Part shown: in pieces, positions 16,655-26,982 of the stretch
Position numbering within the stretch: position 1 is the stretch's first letter
Layout: each line of letters starts with the position of its first letter
DNA from: Pseudodesulfovibrio aespoeensis Aspo-2
Lineage (GTDB): Bacteria; Desulfobacterota; Desulfovibrionia; Desulfovibrionales; Desulfovibrionaceae
Length of the DNA stretch: 64,000 nucleotides
Direction: 5' to 3'
Assembly (NCBI RefSeq): GCF_000176915.2
Contig: NC_014844.1
Location: 2,790,001-2,854,000, forward strand
Program-made: the position numbers and the translations under genes
Notes under the pieces: model-generated
Told to the model about the DNA's origin: nothing
The model's input: only the letters and a program-made list of their open reading frames with translations
Database searches by the model: none

Positions 16655-18520
16655 TCAGGCGGCCACATGCAGGGGCCGGGGGCCGGGCCTGCCGCTGCCC
16701 GGCAACCGGGACACCCCGTCGGTGGCCGCATTGGCGGCAAGGAACCGGGCCACGCCGTCGTTGCCCATGAACCGGCCAAGCACCTTGGGATCGCTGCGCA
16801 GCAGGTCCACCAGGATCAGGCCGTCCAGACAGTTGCCGAAATCCGGGTCCACGTTGAATCCGAGGATCTTGCCGCCCAGCTTGAGGTACTGCTTGAGCAG
16901 CACCGGGATGGACCGGCCAGACTCCACATCGCGCACCAGATCGGCCACATCGTCAAGCTCGCTGAAGGCAGACTCGGGCAGGGAGAAATCGATCCGGCCC
17001 AGCCGCCTGACCTTTGGAGGCCGCCTGGGCACGGCCATGCCCGCCATGTCGTGCCTGAATGCGTGCCGCTCCATGAAGCGCATGATCAGCTCGCGGGAAA
17101 GCTCGGAGTATTCGCCGGAGATGGAGACGCAGCCGAACAGCCGGGTATATTTCGGATTGTTGACCACAAAGGCGGCCACGCCCTTCCACAGGAGCAGGAG
17201 CGGCTGGTAGCTTTTCTGGTATTTCGGGGTCACGAAGGAGCGGCCCATCTCCAGGGCCGGGCCCATGGATTCGAGCAGCCCTGGCCGGTATTTGAAGAGG
17301 GTGCTGGTGTAGAGACCGGACACGCCCTGCTTGGCCAGTATCTCGTCGGTCAGACCGAAGCGGTACGCCCCGGCCACCTCGCGCTCGGCGTGATTCCAGA
17401 GGACAAGATGGCGGTAGGTGTCGTCAAAGGCGTCGATGTCCATGGGCTTGCCCGTGCCCTCGCCCACGAGACGGAAGGTCTCCTCCCTGCGGATGCCGAT
17501 CTCGCGCAGGATGCGCGGGATGCGGAAGGCGTCGGCCTCGAAGACCGTGAAGTCGCCGGTGCGGATCAGGATGTTGGCGTCGGGCAGCGCGGCCACTTCG
17601 CTGGCCAGGATGTGCTTGTCGCGCGAGTTGGCGATGGGTTCCAGGGAGCGGGTCGGAACGATGGCCTTGAAGGGCGAGCGCGAATTGCCCTCCTTGCGCA
17701 GCAGATAGGTCCGAAAGCGCAGAAAATCGACAATGTCGCGATCGCTGCCGAGTCCGGCCAGCCGCTCGTTCTCGATGACGCCGCCAAGGGCCACCCGGAT
17801 GGGGTGGGCCGCAGCGTGCTTCAGGTTCTCGTGGGGCAGGAGCATGGTCCGAAGCTTGGGATGGATCAGGCCCAGGGCCTGAAAAAGACCGCTGTTGCGG
17901 CCCTCGAAAAACACCGGCAGCGCAGCCGCGCCCGTCTTGCGGATGATGCGCCCGATCATGGGGTTCCAGAGCGGGTCGGCCACCATGCCCTTCTTCATCT
18001 TGAGGCTCGACACCTCGCCAGCCGGAAAGACCGCCAGCAGGCCGCCCTGCTTGAGCCATTTCATGCTCGCCTTGAGTCCGGCGATGTTCTTCTTGGCCGA
18101 GTCCGCCTTGCCAAAGGGGTCCACCTCGATGAGCAGTTCGTCCATCTCCGGGATCAGGCCGAGCATGAAGTTGGCCATGATCTTGATGTCCGGGCGCACG
18201 GAGCGCAATATCCTGACCAGGATCAACCCCTCAAGCACGCCAAAGGGATGGTTGCAGACCACCACCAGCGGCCCGGTCTTGGGCACGCGGGTCACGGGCT
18301 GTCCGTCGAGCTCGAAGCGGACGCCGAGCATGTCGAGCGCCCGGTCGATGAACGGGGCGTCGGCCTCGTCGCCCTGGAGCGCGCAGTACATGGAATTGAG
18401 GGTGTCGAGCCGAAGGACTTTCGAGAGCGGCTTGCGGAAAAGCGAAAACAGGGCATGGCGAAGGGGGTCGCCGAACGGGGAAGCAAGGTTGAGCAAGGGG
18501 CCTTTGACGAGACCGTCCAT
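16655..18520 (-). CDS. olsF: OlsF-like bifunctional ornithine-lipid synthase (PlsC acyltransferase + OlsB-type GNAT)
   Basis: A 621-residue fusion. Residues about 60-290 are a PlsC-type O-acyltransferase with the NHPFG motif and the FPAGEVSS substrate loop; residues about 310-600 match the OlsB N-acyltransferase: LVLWNHAEREVAGAYRFG, MGRSFVTPKYQ, LLLLWKG and GNCLDGLI. Together the halves can make lyso-ornithine lipid and then ornithine lipid, as known for OlsF. Such phosphorus-free lipids replace phospholipids under phosphate limitation; no Pho-box was identified upstream. AGGAGG precedes the ATG. The gene is monocistronic and divergent from a hemerythrin gene. Confidence 0.8.
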   Translation of the reverse strand: MDGLVKGPLLNLASPFGDPLRHALFSLFRKPLSKVLRLDTLNSMYCALQGDEADAPFIDRALDMLGVRFELDGQPVTRVPKTGPLVVVCNHPFGVLEGLILVRILRSVRPDIKIMANFMLGLIPEMDELLIEVDPFGKADSAKKNIAGLKASMKWLKQGGLLAVFPAGEVSSLKMKKGMVADPLWNPMIGRIIRKTGAAALPVFFEGRNSGLFQALGLIHPKLRTMLLPHENLKHAAAHPIRVALGGVIENERLAGLGSDRDIVDFLRFRTYLLRKEGNSRSPFKAIVPTRSLEPIANSRDKHILASEVAALPDANILIRTGDFTVFEADAFRIPRILREIGIRREETFRLVGEGTGKPMDIDAFDDTYRHLVLWNHAEREVAGAYRFGLTDEILAKQGVSGLYTSTLFKYRPGLLESMGPALEMGRSFVTPKYQKSYQPLLLLWKGVAAFVVNNPKYTRLFGCVSISGEYSELSRELIMRFMERHAFRHDMAGMAVPRRPPKVRRLGRIDFSLPESAFSELDDVADLVRDVESGRSIPVLLKQYLKLGGKILGFNVDPDFGNCLDGLILVDLLRSDPKVLGRFMGNDGVARFLAANAATDGVSRLPGSGRPGPRPLHVAA

Positions 18521-18730
18521 ACCATCCTCCTGGATCGTGTTTGCAGGACATTACGCGCCCAGGGACGCGCCATCCCGCCGACGCGGTGACAATATCGTGC
18601 TGCCGGTGACGATTGATCCAAGGTTTGGTGACACGGCCCAGGGTCGGCCCGACGGGAACAGGTACGTGACAGACACCCAAAATATCGCTATGGGGATGAC
18701 AAACAATGCAACGCGTTACAGGAGAAACGC

Positions 18731-19165
18731 ATGACTTCACGACTCAACCTCACGGGTTTCTCCGAAGAATATCTGGTGCACATTCCGGAAATCGACGAAC
18801 AGCACAGGACGTTCTTCACCCTGCTGGACACGATGGGAAAGGCGGTGCCGGACCTGTACAAACCCCTGGACGACGAGGGCGCCGACGCAATCATCGACGT
18901 GCTCGACGAACTGCGCGACTACGCCATGCTCCACTTCCGCACCGAGGAAGGGTACATGCAGGAGATCAACTACCCCGGCCTTGCCAAGCAAAAACGCGAA
19001 CACAACCGGTTCATCACCGATGTCATCCGCATGCAGGGCGAACTGCTGAACGGCTCGGCCATGCCCGCCATCAAGATTCGCAATTTCATGCACGACAGGT
19101 ATCGCGACCACATCCTCAACCTCGACAAACCCTTCGGCAAAACATATAAAAAAATCAAAGGGTAA
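18731..19165 (+). CDS. Bacteriohemerythrin
   Basis: A 144-residue single-domain hemerythrin. Di-iron ligands are all visible: IDEQH, MLHFRTEE, KREHNRF and the C-terminal YRDHILNLD. These proteins bind O2 reversibly at a non-heme di-iron site and are thought to store, carry or sense oxygen in anaerobes. GGAG precedes the ATG. It is divergent from olsF and followed by groES after 210 bp. Confidence 0.92.
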   Translation: MTSRLNLTGFSEEYLVHIPEIDEQHRTFFTLLDTMGKAVPDLYKPLDDEGADAIIDVLDELRDYAMLHFRTEEGYMQEINYPGLAKQKREHNRFITDVIRMQGELLNGSAMPAIKIRNFMHDRYRDHILNLDKPFGKTYKKIKG

Positions 19166-19238
19166 CCGGCAGCGCGCGGCCTGCCTCGCAATCCGGCCCG
19201 CCCTTGGTGGCATGGCCGTTTTTTTTTGCCTTGCGCGC

Positions 19239-19266
19239 TTGACTCTGTGTTGGTCGTGTTTATCTT
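19239..19266 (+). promoter_or_regulatory. Sigma-70-like promoter of groESL
   Basis: TTGACT at 19239, 16 bp, TATCTT at 19261. This lies about 110 bp before groES. I see no CIRCE (TTAGCACTC-N9-GAGTGCTAA) element, so heat regulation must act in another way. Confidence 0.55.
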
Positions 19267-19375
19267 TCAGCCAGCCTGGAGGAGCGCCCGGAAGGGACGC
19301 TCACGCATGCGGGACGCACCGGCCATGCCGGGCCGCGGACCGAACCGAAACAATCACAATCGGAGGTATAAAGGA

Positions 19376-19663
19376 ATGAAGCTGAAACCGCTGAACGATC
19401 GCGTTCTGGTAAAGCGTCTGGAAGTGGAAGAGAAGACCGCAGGCGGCATTTACATCCCTGATTCCGCCAAGGAAAAGCCCATGAAGGGCGAAGTCGTCGC
19501 AGCCGGCCCCGGCAAGCTCGACGAGGACGGCAAACGCGTCAAGATGACCGTCAAGAAGGGCGACACCGTGCTGTTCGCCAAGTACGCAGGTACCGAAATT
19601 TCCGTTGACGGGGACGAGCACCTGGTCATGCGCGAGGACGACATCCTCGCCATCGTCGAATAG
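19376..19663 (+). CDS. groES: Co-chaperonin GroES
   Basis: A 95-residue cap protein for GroEL. The start [14 protein letters not shown], the mobile loop [11 protein letters not shown] and the closing [13 protein letters not shown] are diagnostic. GGAGG nine bases before the ATG sets the start; the longer frame upstream is rejected. groEL follows after 51 bp, the usual bicistronic arrangement. Confidence 0.97.
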   Translation: MKLKPLNDRVLVKRLEVEEKTAGGIYIPDSAKEKPMKGEVVAAGPGKLDEDGKRVKMTVKKGDTVLFAKYAGTEISVDGDEHLVMREDDILAIVE

Positions 19664-19702
19664 ACGCCGCCACACCCGACCCAATCAATCCATTTTTTTT
19701 AA

Positions 19703-21367
<1,665 letters not shown>

Positions 21368-21391
21368 ACCATTCCCTGACCTGACCCTATA

Positions 21392-21428
21392 GAGAACCGG
21401 CCCGGACACATCGTCCGGGCCGGTTCTC
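21392..21428 (+). terminator. Strong hairpin after groEL
   Basis: A perfect 16-bp stem (GAGAACCGGCCCGGAC / GTCCGGGCCGGTTCTC) with a 5-nt loop, 24 bp after the groEL stop. No T run follows. Confidence 0.65.
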
Positions 21429-21476
21429 CGTTGTGCGCTAGGCGCATCCCATCAGACCATGAGCCATGGAGACCAC

Positions 21477-21848
21477 ATGAGCCAGCCAGCCGACACGCCC
21501 GCCCCGCCCTACTACGCGGTCATCTTCACCTCGACACGCACAGACCGGGAAGACGACACCAAAGACGACCAAAACGACGGCTACGCGCAGACGGCCAGCC
21601 GCATGGTCGAGCTGGCCCAGGGCATGGCGGGTTTTCTGGGGATCGAATCCGCCCGTGACGGGCTTGGGATCACGGTTTCATACTGGGAGAGCCTGGAGGC
21701 GATCCGGGCCTGGCGCGACCACCCGGAGCATGCCAAGGCGAGGCGGCGCGGGCGCGAAGCGTGGTACAAAGCCTTTGCCATCCGCATCTGCCGGGTGGAG
21801 CGGGCGCACGGCTTTGACCACTCAGAAGCGGTCAAGAACTCTGACTGA
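21477..21848 (+). CDS. Antibiotic biosynthesis monooxygenase (ABM)-type dimeric alpha-beta barrel protein
   Basis: A 123-residue protein. YYAVIFTSTRT begins the first strand, MVELAQGMAGFLGIESAR is the typical helix, and VSYWESLEAIRAWRDHPEHAKARR is the ABM signature found in small heme/quinone-acting or simply structural members. Substrate unknown. ATG 21477 has GGAG in front; ATG 21459, six codons earlier, is possible. It converges on a TPR gene 5 bp away. Confidence 0.75.
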   Translation: MSQPADTPAPPYYAVIFTSTRTDREDDTKDDQNDGYAQTASRMVELAQGMAGFLGIESARDGLGITVSYWESLEAIRAWRDHPEHAKARRRGREAWYKAFAIRICRVERAHGFDHSEAVKNSD

Positions 21849-21853
21849 CGCCG

Positions 21854-22384
21854 CTACCCGATGGCTTGGCCCGCCAGGACAATGGCCTTTTCCACGGCCT
21901 GGGCAATGACCTCAGGCGGGTCGCCGACACCCTCCTCGATCAGCCCGATCTGGAGGTTCAGCTCGCGCTGCACGGCCACGGCTCCGGGGTTGAAATAGCG
22001 CTTCCACAGGGCCACGGCCTTGTCCGCCCTGTCGAGCCGGACCATGGTCAGCCCGAGGTAGAGAAAGGCGTCCATGTATTCGCGCCGGATGCGCAGGGCG
22101 CGCTCGAACTCCAGCTTGGCCTGGCGGTAGAGGCCGGTCCGGTAGAGGCACACGCCCAGACGGTAACGCACGTCGGCGTCATTCTTGTCGCTGTCCAGGC
22201 ACTGGCGGTACTTCTGGCGCGCCTCCTCCCACTGCTCGTCCACATACAGGGAGTTGGCCTCCTTCATGACGTCGATGCAGGCAGCGGTGGAGGCGGCAGG
22301 CCCGGAGGCCTCCTCGTTCCTGAAACGACGCACCGCGCCGAGCAGAAAATTTCTGCGGGACTTGTCTATCTTATTCTCGGCCAT
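21854..22384 (-). CDS. TPR-repeat protein with a Tat-like N-terminal motif
   Basis: A 176-residue protein with about three tetratricopeptide repeats (from residue 45), suggesting protein-protein binding. Residues 9-16 read SRRNFLLG, which looks like a twin-arginine motif, but the next residues (AVRRFRNEE) are charged, so no export signal is formed. A similar N-terminal SRRxFL sequence is seen in some redox-complex assembly proteins, so it may mimic or bind Tat substrates; this is speculation. It is divergent from the AOR gene with a 110-bp gap. Confidence 0.7.
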   Translation of the reverse strand: MAENKIDKSRRNFLLGAVRRFRNEEASGPAASTAACIDVMKEANSLYVDEQWEEARQKYRQCLDSDKNDADVRYRLGVCLYRTGLYRQAKLEFERALRIRREYMDAFLYLGLTMVRLDRADKAVALWKRYFNPGAVAVQRELNLQIGLIEEGVGDPPEVIAQAVEKAIVLAGQAIG

Positions 22385-22494
22385 GACATCCTCCGGTGCG
22401 ACACCATACCCATTTCGCGGCCAGGGTCAACCGATCCCCACCGGAGCGCGGCCAACCGGTTGCCTTTTCACACTGTTCGTGGGATTCTTCGGCC

Positions 22495-24255
22495 ATGCGC
22501 TCTCCCATTTCCGGCTGGACCGGCAAGATCCTCCACATCGACCTCGGCACGGGCGAGATGGCTGTCCAGCGCCCGTCGCGGCGGCTCTACGAAACCTGCC
22601 TCGGCGGTCGCGGGCTGGCCGGTCATTTCCTGCGCCCGGTCTGCTCCCTTGAGATCAATGACCCGGACCTGCCCCTGCTCGTCTTTGCCGGACCGCTGAC
22701 AGGCACCATCGCTCCCGCCTCGGGCCGGGGGACCATCATGTCCCGCTCGCCCCTGACCGGGGCCATCTGCGACTCGTCCGTGGGCGGCAGGCTGGCCACC
22801 CAACTCAAGCGCGCGGGCTGGGACGGACTGGTCATCACGGGCCGGGCCGAAACGGTCTGCGGTATCGAAATCAGGGACGACGCGGTGCGCGTTACGCCCA
22901 CCGACCTGGCCGGGACGACCACGGACGAGACCTTTGACCGTCTGGCCCAGGCCGGGCCAAGGGGCATGGCCATGGCCGCCATCGGCCCGGCAGCCGAGAA
23001 CGGCTCGCCCCTGGCCTGCGTCATGGCCGACCGCCACCACGCTGCCGGGCGCGGCGGGCTGGGCCTTGTCTGGGCCGCGAAGAATCTCAAGTTCATCACC
23101 GTCAAAGGCACAGGCAAGGTCAACGTCCACGACAAGGACGGACTCAGGCAGGCGCGCGAGGACATCCTGCGGCTCACGGCGGCCTCGCCCGTGCTGCTCG
23201 GCAAACACGGCTTTTCCTGCTGGGGCACCGGGGCCCTCTTCGACCTCATGGACGCGCGGCGCATGATGCCCACAAACAACTTCGCCCAAACGAGGTTCGC
23301 GCAGGCGGGCCGACTCAACGCCGCGGCCTACAAGGCGGCTTACGGGCCGCGCAGGCACGGCTGCACCGGCTGCCACATCCTGTGCAAGAAGATCGCGGAC
23401 GACGGGCGCGCCATGCCCGAATTCGAAACCATGTCCCACTTCACCGCGCTCATCGGCAACACGGACATGGATCTGGTCATGCAGGCCAACACCTTGTGCA
23501 ACCGGCTCGGGCTGGACACCATCTCTGCCGGGGCCACCCTGGCCTGCTTCCGCGAGATCATGGGCGAAAACTTCACCGGGCGCACCCTGATCAAGGCCCT
23601 CTACGACATGGCCGATGGCAGCTACCTGGGCCAGGGGTCGCTCGATTTCGCCCAGTCGTGCCAGCGGCCCGAGCTGTCCATGTCGGTCAAGGGCATGGAG
23701 CTGGCCGCCTACGACCCGCGCGGAGCCTACGGCATGGCCCTGGCCTACGCCCTGAGCACCCGCGGCGGCTGCCATCTGCGCGCCTACCCGGTCAGCCACG
23801 AGATCCTGCGCAAGCCCGTGGCCACGGACCGGTTCACCTTCAGCGGCAAGGCCCGCATCATCAAGCTGGCCGAGGATGCCAACGCCGCCGTGGATTCCCT
23901 TGGCGTGTGCAAGTTCGTCTTCCTGGCCGCCGGGCTGGAGGAATACGCCAAGGCCTACACCGCAGTCACCGGCGTGGCGGTCAGTGGGCCGGACCTCATG
24001 GCCGCAGGCGAGCGCATCTGTTACAATGAACGGATCATGAACGCGCACAACGGATTCGACGCCTGCGACGACGACCTGCCCCCGCGCTTTTTTACCGAGG
24101 AAGGCTCGTCGGGCAGCGGCATCGACATCCCCCCCATCGAGCGCGCCGCGTTCCTCGAAGCCCGCGCCAACTACTATCGCATCCGGGGGCTCGACGCGGA
24201 CGGCAACCCCACCCGCGACACAGCCATCCGCCTGGGGCTGGAGCCTGACCGATGA
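22495..24255 (+). CDS. aor: Aldehyde:ferredoxin oxidoreductase (tungsten/molybdenum pterin enzyme)
   Basis: A 586-residue AOR-family enzyme that oxidises aldehydes to acids with ferredoxin as partner. The LGGRGLA segment and the RGTIMSRSPLTGA strand bind the bis-pterin cofactor. The [4Fe-4S] ligands are C290, C293 and C297 (GCTGCHILC) with the fourth in DSLGVCKF near residue 470. ATG 22495 gives the standard N-terminus (GWTGKILHIDL); no strong ribosome binding site is seen. The stop overlaps the aldolase start by 4 bp (ATGA). The modABC/tunR locus 13 kb away may supply its metal. Confidence 0.93.
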   Translation: MRSPISGWTGKILHIDLGTGEMAVQRPSRRLYETCLGGRGLAGHFLRPVCSLEINDPDLPLLVFAGPLTGTIAPASGRGTIMSRSPLTGAICDSSVGGRLATQLKRAGWDGLVITGRAETVCGIEIRDDAVRVTPTDLAGTTTDETFDRLAQAGPRGMAMAAIGPAAENGSPLACVMADRHHAAGRGGLGLVWAAKNLKFITVKGTGKVNVHDKDGLRQAREDILRLTAASPVLLGKHGFSCWGTGALFDLMDARRMMPTNNFAQTRFAQAGRLNAAAYKAAYGPRRHGCTGCHILCKKIADDGRAMPEFETMSHFTALIGNTDMDLVMQANTLCNRLGLDTISAGATLACFREIMGENFTGRTLIKALYDMADGSYLGQGSLDFAQSCQRPELSMSVKGMELAAYDPRGAYGMALAYALSTRGGCHLRAYPVSHEILRKPVATDRFTFSGKARIIKLAEDANAAVDSLGVCKFVFLAAGLEEYAKAYTAVTGVAVSGPDLMAAGERICYNERIMNAHNGFDACDDDLPPRFFTEEGSSGSGIDIPPIERAAFLEARANYYRIRGLDADGNPTRDTAIRLGLEPDR

Positions 24256-25448
24256 AAGCCCTGTGCGACAAATACGCCCGCAAGCTCGTGGGACAGGGAT
24301 TGTGCGAGGCCGACACCCCGCTGGTGGGCGGGCTGGACGCCGAACTGGAATGGAACAAGCCGGACCCGCGCATCGCCACTCTGGCCCCGCTCTTCGACCT
24401 GCTGCCCATCAACTCGCTGGTCTTTGCCCGACCGGCAGAGCCTTACGCAGGCATCATCGACTTCCTGGCCAGCCCGGAGCCGGAAGCGCCGCCCGTGACC
24501 AGCCTGCGTCCCGAGGACACCGAGACCCGCACCTTTCTGCACGACATCCCGGTCTGCAGGGAGTTCACAGCCCAGGCCATGGCCGTGGCCCTGTCGCGGC
24601 GCAAGGCGGTCATCGTGCCGGGCCAGGGCATCGTCTCCTGCGGCACGGTCAGCCCGGAGCAGGGGTTCGTCTTCTTCTCGTCCACCCTCTTCGCCTGCTT
24701 CGTGCTCTTCTTCTCCCGCTATCTGGCCGAGGCGCGGCATGGCGCACCGAACCAACGATTCCGGGCCGCCTTCGAGGCCGCAGTGGCCCGGCTGGCCGCG
24801 CCGCGCCACGATCTGCCGGGACTGACCACCTCCCCCCTCGACACCGGGGACGCCATACTCGCGGCCATGACCGAAGCGGGGCGCGCCGTGGTCGGCCACG
24901 GGCTGGTGGACTCGTTCTTCGGCAACATTTCCTGCCGCTTGGACGACACCATCTACATCAGCCAGACCGGCAGCTCCCTGGACGAGCTTGAGGGGTGCAT
25001 CGACGCCTGCCCCATGGACGGCTCCTCCACCGCCGGGCTGACCGCCTCGTCCGAACTGACCGCCCACGAGGATGTCTACCGCCTGGGTGACGCCCGGTGC
25101 ATCCTGCACGGCCACCCCAGGTTCTCGGTGATCCTGTCCATGGACTGCGACAGGCAGGAGTGCCCCGACCGGGGCAAGTGCCACGTCAAATGCACCCAGT
25201 GCCGCACCGTGGAAGGCGTGCCCATCGTGCCGGGCGAGGTGGGCACCGGCTTGACCGGCCTGTGCAACACCCTGCCCCCGGCCCTGGCCTCGGCAGGCGC
25301 GGCCATTGTCCACGGCCACGGCCTGTTCACCACAAGCCCCCACGGCTTTGCCCAGGCCTTCGCCGCCCTGCTCGACACCGAGAACCGCTGCCGCGAGGCC
25401 TACTTCCACCGCCTCGATCAACTGCTGGCCGCAAAGCCCGTCACCTGA
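24252..25448 (+). CDS. Class II aldolase/adducin family protein with a Cys-rich insert
   Basis: A 398-residue protein. The C-terminal half (from about 205) is the class II aldolase fold: GHGLVDSFFGNIS, SSELTAHEDVY with the acidic and metal-binding region, LHGHPRF (H286, H288) and VHGHGLF (H354, H356). The N-terminal half is a related but poorly conserved domain. Residues 299-317 hold five cysteines (C299, C304, C310, C314, C317) that could bind iron-sulfur or zinc. Translationally coupled to AOR, so its aldehyde product may feed AOR directly. Substrate unknown. Confidence 0.75.
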   Translation: MKALCDKYARKLVGQGLCEADTPLVGGLDAELEWNKPDPRIATLAPLFDLLPINSLVFARPAEPYAGIIDFLASPEPEAPPVTSLRPEDTETRTFLHDIPVCREFTAQAMAVALSRRKAVIVPGQGIVSCGTVSPEQGFVFFSSTLFACFVLFFSRYLAEARHGAPNQRFRAAFEAAVARLAAPRHDLPGLTTSPLDTGDAILAAMTEAGRAVVGHGLVDSFFGNISCRLDDTIYISQTGSSLDELEGCIDACPMDGSSTAGLTASSELTAHEDVYRLGDARCILHGHPRFSVILSMDCDRQECPDRGKCHVKCTQCRTVEGVPIVPGEVGTGLTGLCNTLPPALASAGAAIVHGHGLFTTSPHGFAQAFAALLDTENRCREAYFHRLDQLLAAKPVT

Positions 25449-25455
25449 TCGCCAC

Positions 25456-25483
25456 TTGACATATCCGCTGATACGGATATGAA
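25456..25483 (+). promoter_or_regulatory. arsR promoter with ArsR operator; possibly leaderless transcript
   Basis: TTGACA (25456), 16 bp, TATGAA (25478). The inverted repeat ATATCCG-N6-CGGATAT (25461-25480) lies between the two boxes, the usual place for an ArsR repressor. The ATG of arsR is at 25490, 7 bp after the -10 box, so the transcript would start at or next to the start codon. Confidence 0.75.
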
Positions 25484-25489
25484 GTTTCT

Positions 25490-25843
25490 ATGGAAACGTT
25501 GGCCACCCAGTTCAAATCCCTTTCGGACGCCACCCGGCTGCGGATACTCAACCTCCTGGCGGGCGGAGAGCTGTGCGTGTGCGACCTGATGGCGGTGCTC
25601 GGCCTGCCCCAATCCACCATCTCGCGGCACCTGGCCTACCTGCGCAAGCACGGCTGGGTCGATGCCCGGCGCAGCGGCAAGTGGATGCACTACCGCCGAC
25701 CGCCGCAGCCCACGCCCTTCATGGCCTACGCCTTCGCGCTCCTCGACGAGGAACTCTCGACCAATGCCCAGGCCGACGCGGACACCCGCGCCCTGGCAAC
25801 CCGGCTCGCCGCCGAGGGGAAGTCCCCCTGTGGCCGCGACTGA
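25490..25843 (+). CDS. arsR: ArsR-family metalloregulator (arsenite-responsive repressor)
   Basis: A 117-residue winged-helix repressor. ELCVCDL provides the As(III)-binding C29 and C31 at the start of the recognition region, followed by [11 protein letters not shown] (recognition helix) and GKWMHYR (wing). It should release the operator just upstream when arsenite binds and so derepress itself and acr3, which starts 16 bp after its stop. No Shine-Dalgarno sequence precedes the ATG, in line with a leaderless mRNA. Confidence 0.92.
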   Translation: METLATQFKSLSDATRLRILNLLAGGELCVCDLMAVLGLPQSTISRHLAYLRKHGWVDARRSGKWMHYRRPPQPTPFMAYAFALLDEELSTNAQADADTRALATRLAAEGKSPCGRD

Positions 25844-25859
25844 CCGCAAGGAGAAGCCC

Positions 25860-26948
25860 ATGCCCGCCGTCAAACAACTTTCCTTTCTCGACCGTTTCCT
25901 GACCCTGTGGATATTCCTGGCCATGCTCGTGGGCGTCACGCTGGGATACCTGTATCCAGGGGTCAAGGACGCCATCAACGTCTTCCAGGTGGGCACCACC
26001 AACATCCCCATCGCCGTGGGCCTGATCCTGATGATGTACCCGCCGCTGGCCAAGGTGCGCTACGAGGAACTGCACCGGGTCTTCCGCAACTACCGCGTGC
26101 TCGGCCTCTCCCTGGTGCAGAACTGGGTCATCGGCCCGCTGCTCATGTTCGGGCTGGCTATCGCCTTCCTCTCCGGCCACCACGAGTACATGGTCGGCCT
26201 CATCCTCATCGGGCTGGCCCGCTGCATCGCCATGGTCATCGTCTGGAACGACCTGGCCGACGGCGACACCGAGTACTGCGCCGGGCTGGTGGCCTTCAAC
26301 TCCATCTTCCAGGTGCTCTTCTTCTCGGTCTACGCCTACATCTTCATCACCATGCTGCCCGGCTGGTTCGGGCTTGAGGGCGTGGTGGTGGACATCTCCA
26401 TGGGCCAGATCGCGGAGTCGGTCTTCATCTACCTCGGCATCCCCTTCCTGGCGGGCATGGCCTCCCGGTTCATCGGCCTGAAGACCAAGGGCAGAGAGTG
26501 GTACGAGGAAAAATTCGTCCCGGCCATCGCGCCACTGACCCTCGTCTTCCTGCTCTTCACCATCCTGGTCATGTTCTCCCTCAAGGGCGAATACATCGTG
26601 CAGCTGCCCTTTGACGTGATCCGCGTCGCCATCCCGCTGTGCATCTACTTCCTGGTCATGTTCCTGGTGTCGTTCTACATGTCGGCCAAGGTGGGGGCCA
26701 CCTACGAGCAGTCGGCCACCCTCTCCTTCACCGCAGCCTCCAACAACTTCGAGCTGGCCATCGCCGTGGCTATCGCGGTCTTTGGCATCGACTCGGGCGT
26801 GGCCTTTGCCGCGGTCATCGGCCCGCTGGTGGAGGTGCCGGTCCTCATCGGGCTGGTGGGCGTGTCCCTGCGCATCCGCAAACGGTTCTTCCCCCACGCC
26901 GTGAACACCCCCACCGGCGTGTGCCATGTGACTTGCAAGCCGGAGTAG
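25860..26948 (+). CDS. acr3: Arsenite efflux permease ACR3
   Basis: A 362-residue inner-membrane protein with about ten hydrophobic segments. [18 protein letters not shown] contains the conserved cysteine essential in ACR3 transporters, and [17 protein letters not shown] is the other family hallmark. It extrudes arsenite (and possibly antimonite) using the proton gradient. AAGGAG precedes the ATG at 25860. No arsenate reductase is in the window. The C-terminus ends in a CHVTCKPE cysteine pair outside the last membrane helix. Confidence 0.95.
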   Translation: MPAVKQLSFLDRFLTLWIFLAMLVGVTLGYLYPGVKDAINVFQVGTTNIPIAVGLILMMYPPLAKVRYEELHRVFRNYRVLGLSLVQNWVIGPLLMFGLAIAFLSGHHEYMVGLILIGLARCIAMVIVWNDLADGDTEYCAGLVAFNSIFQVLFFSVYAYIFITMLPGWFGLEGVVVDISMGQIAESVFIYLGIPFLAGMASRFIGLKTKGREWYEEKFVPAIAPLTLVFLLFTILVMFSLKGEYIVQLPFDVIRVAIPLCIYFLVMFLVSFYMSAKVGATYEQSATLSFTAASNNFELAIAVAIAVFGIDSGVAFAAVIGPLVEVPVLIGLVGVSLRIRKRFFPHAVNTPTGVCHVTCKPE

Positions 26949-26982
26949 ACGGGGACGGACGGTTTGGGGTAGCCTCCCGGCC

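Noticed and set aside
16667..18589. 640-aa open frame antisense to the OlsF-like gene
   Set aside because: Composition (Gln/Gly/His-rich) is typical of antisense shadows, while the other strand shows clear acyltransferase motifs.
19201..19375. CIRCE or HrcA operator for groESL
   Set aside because: The conserved TTAGCACTC/GAGTGCTAA arms are absent; only a sigma-70-like promoter is seen.
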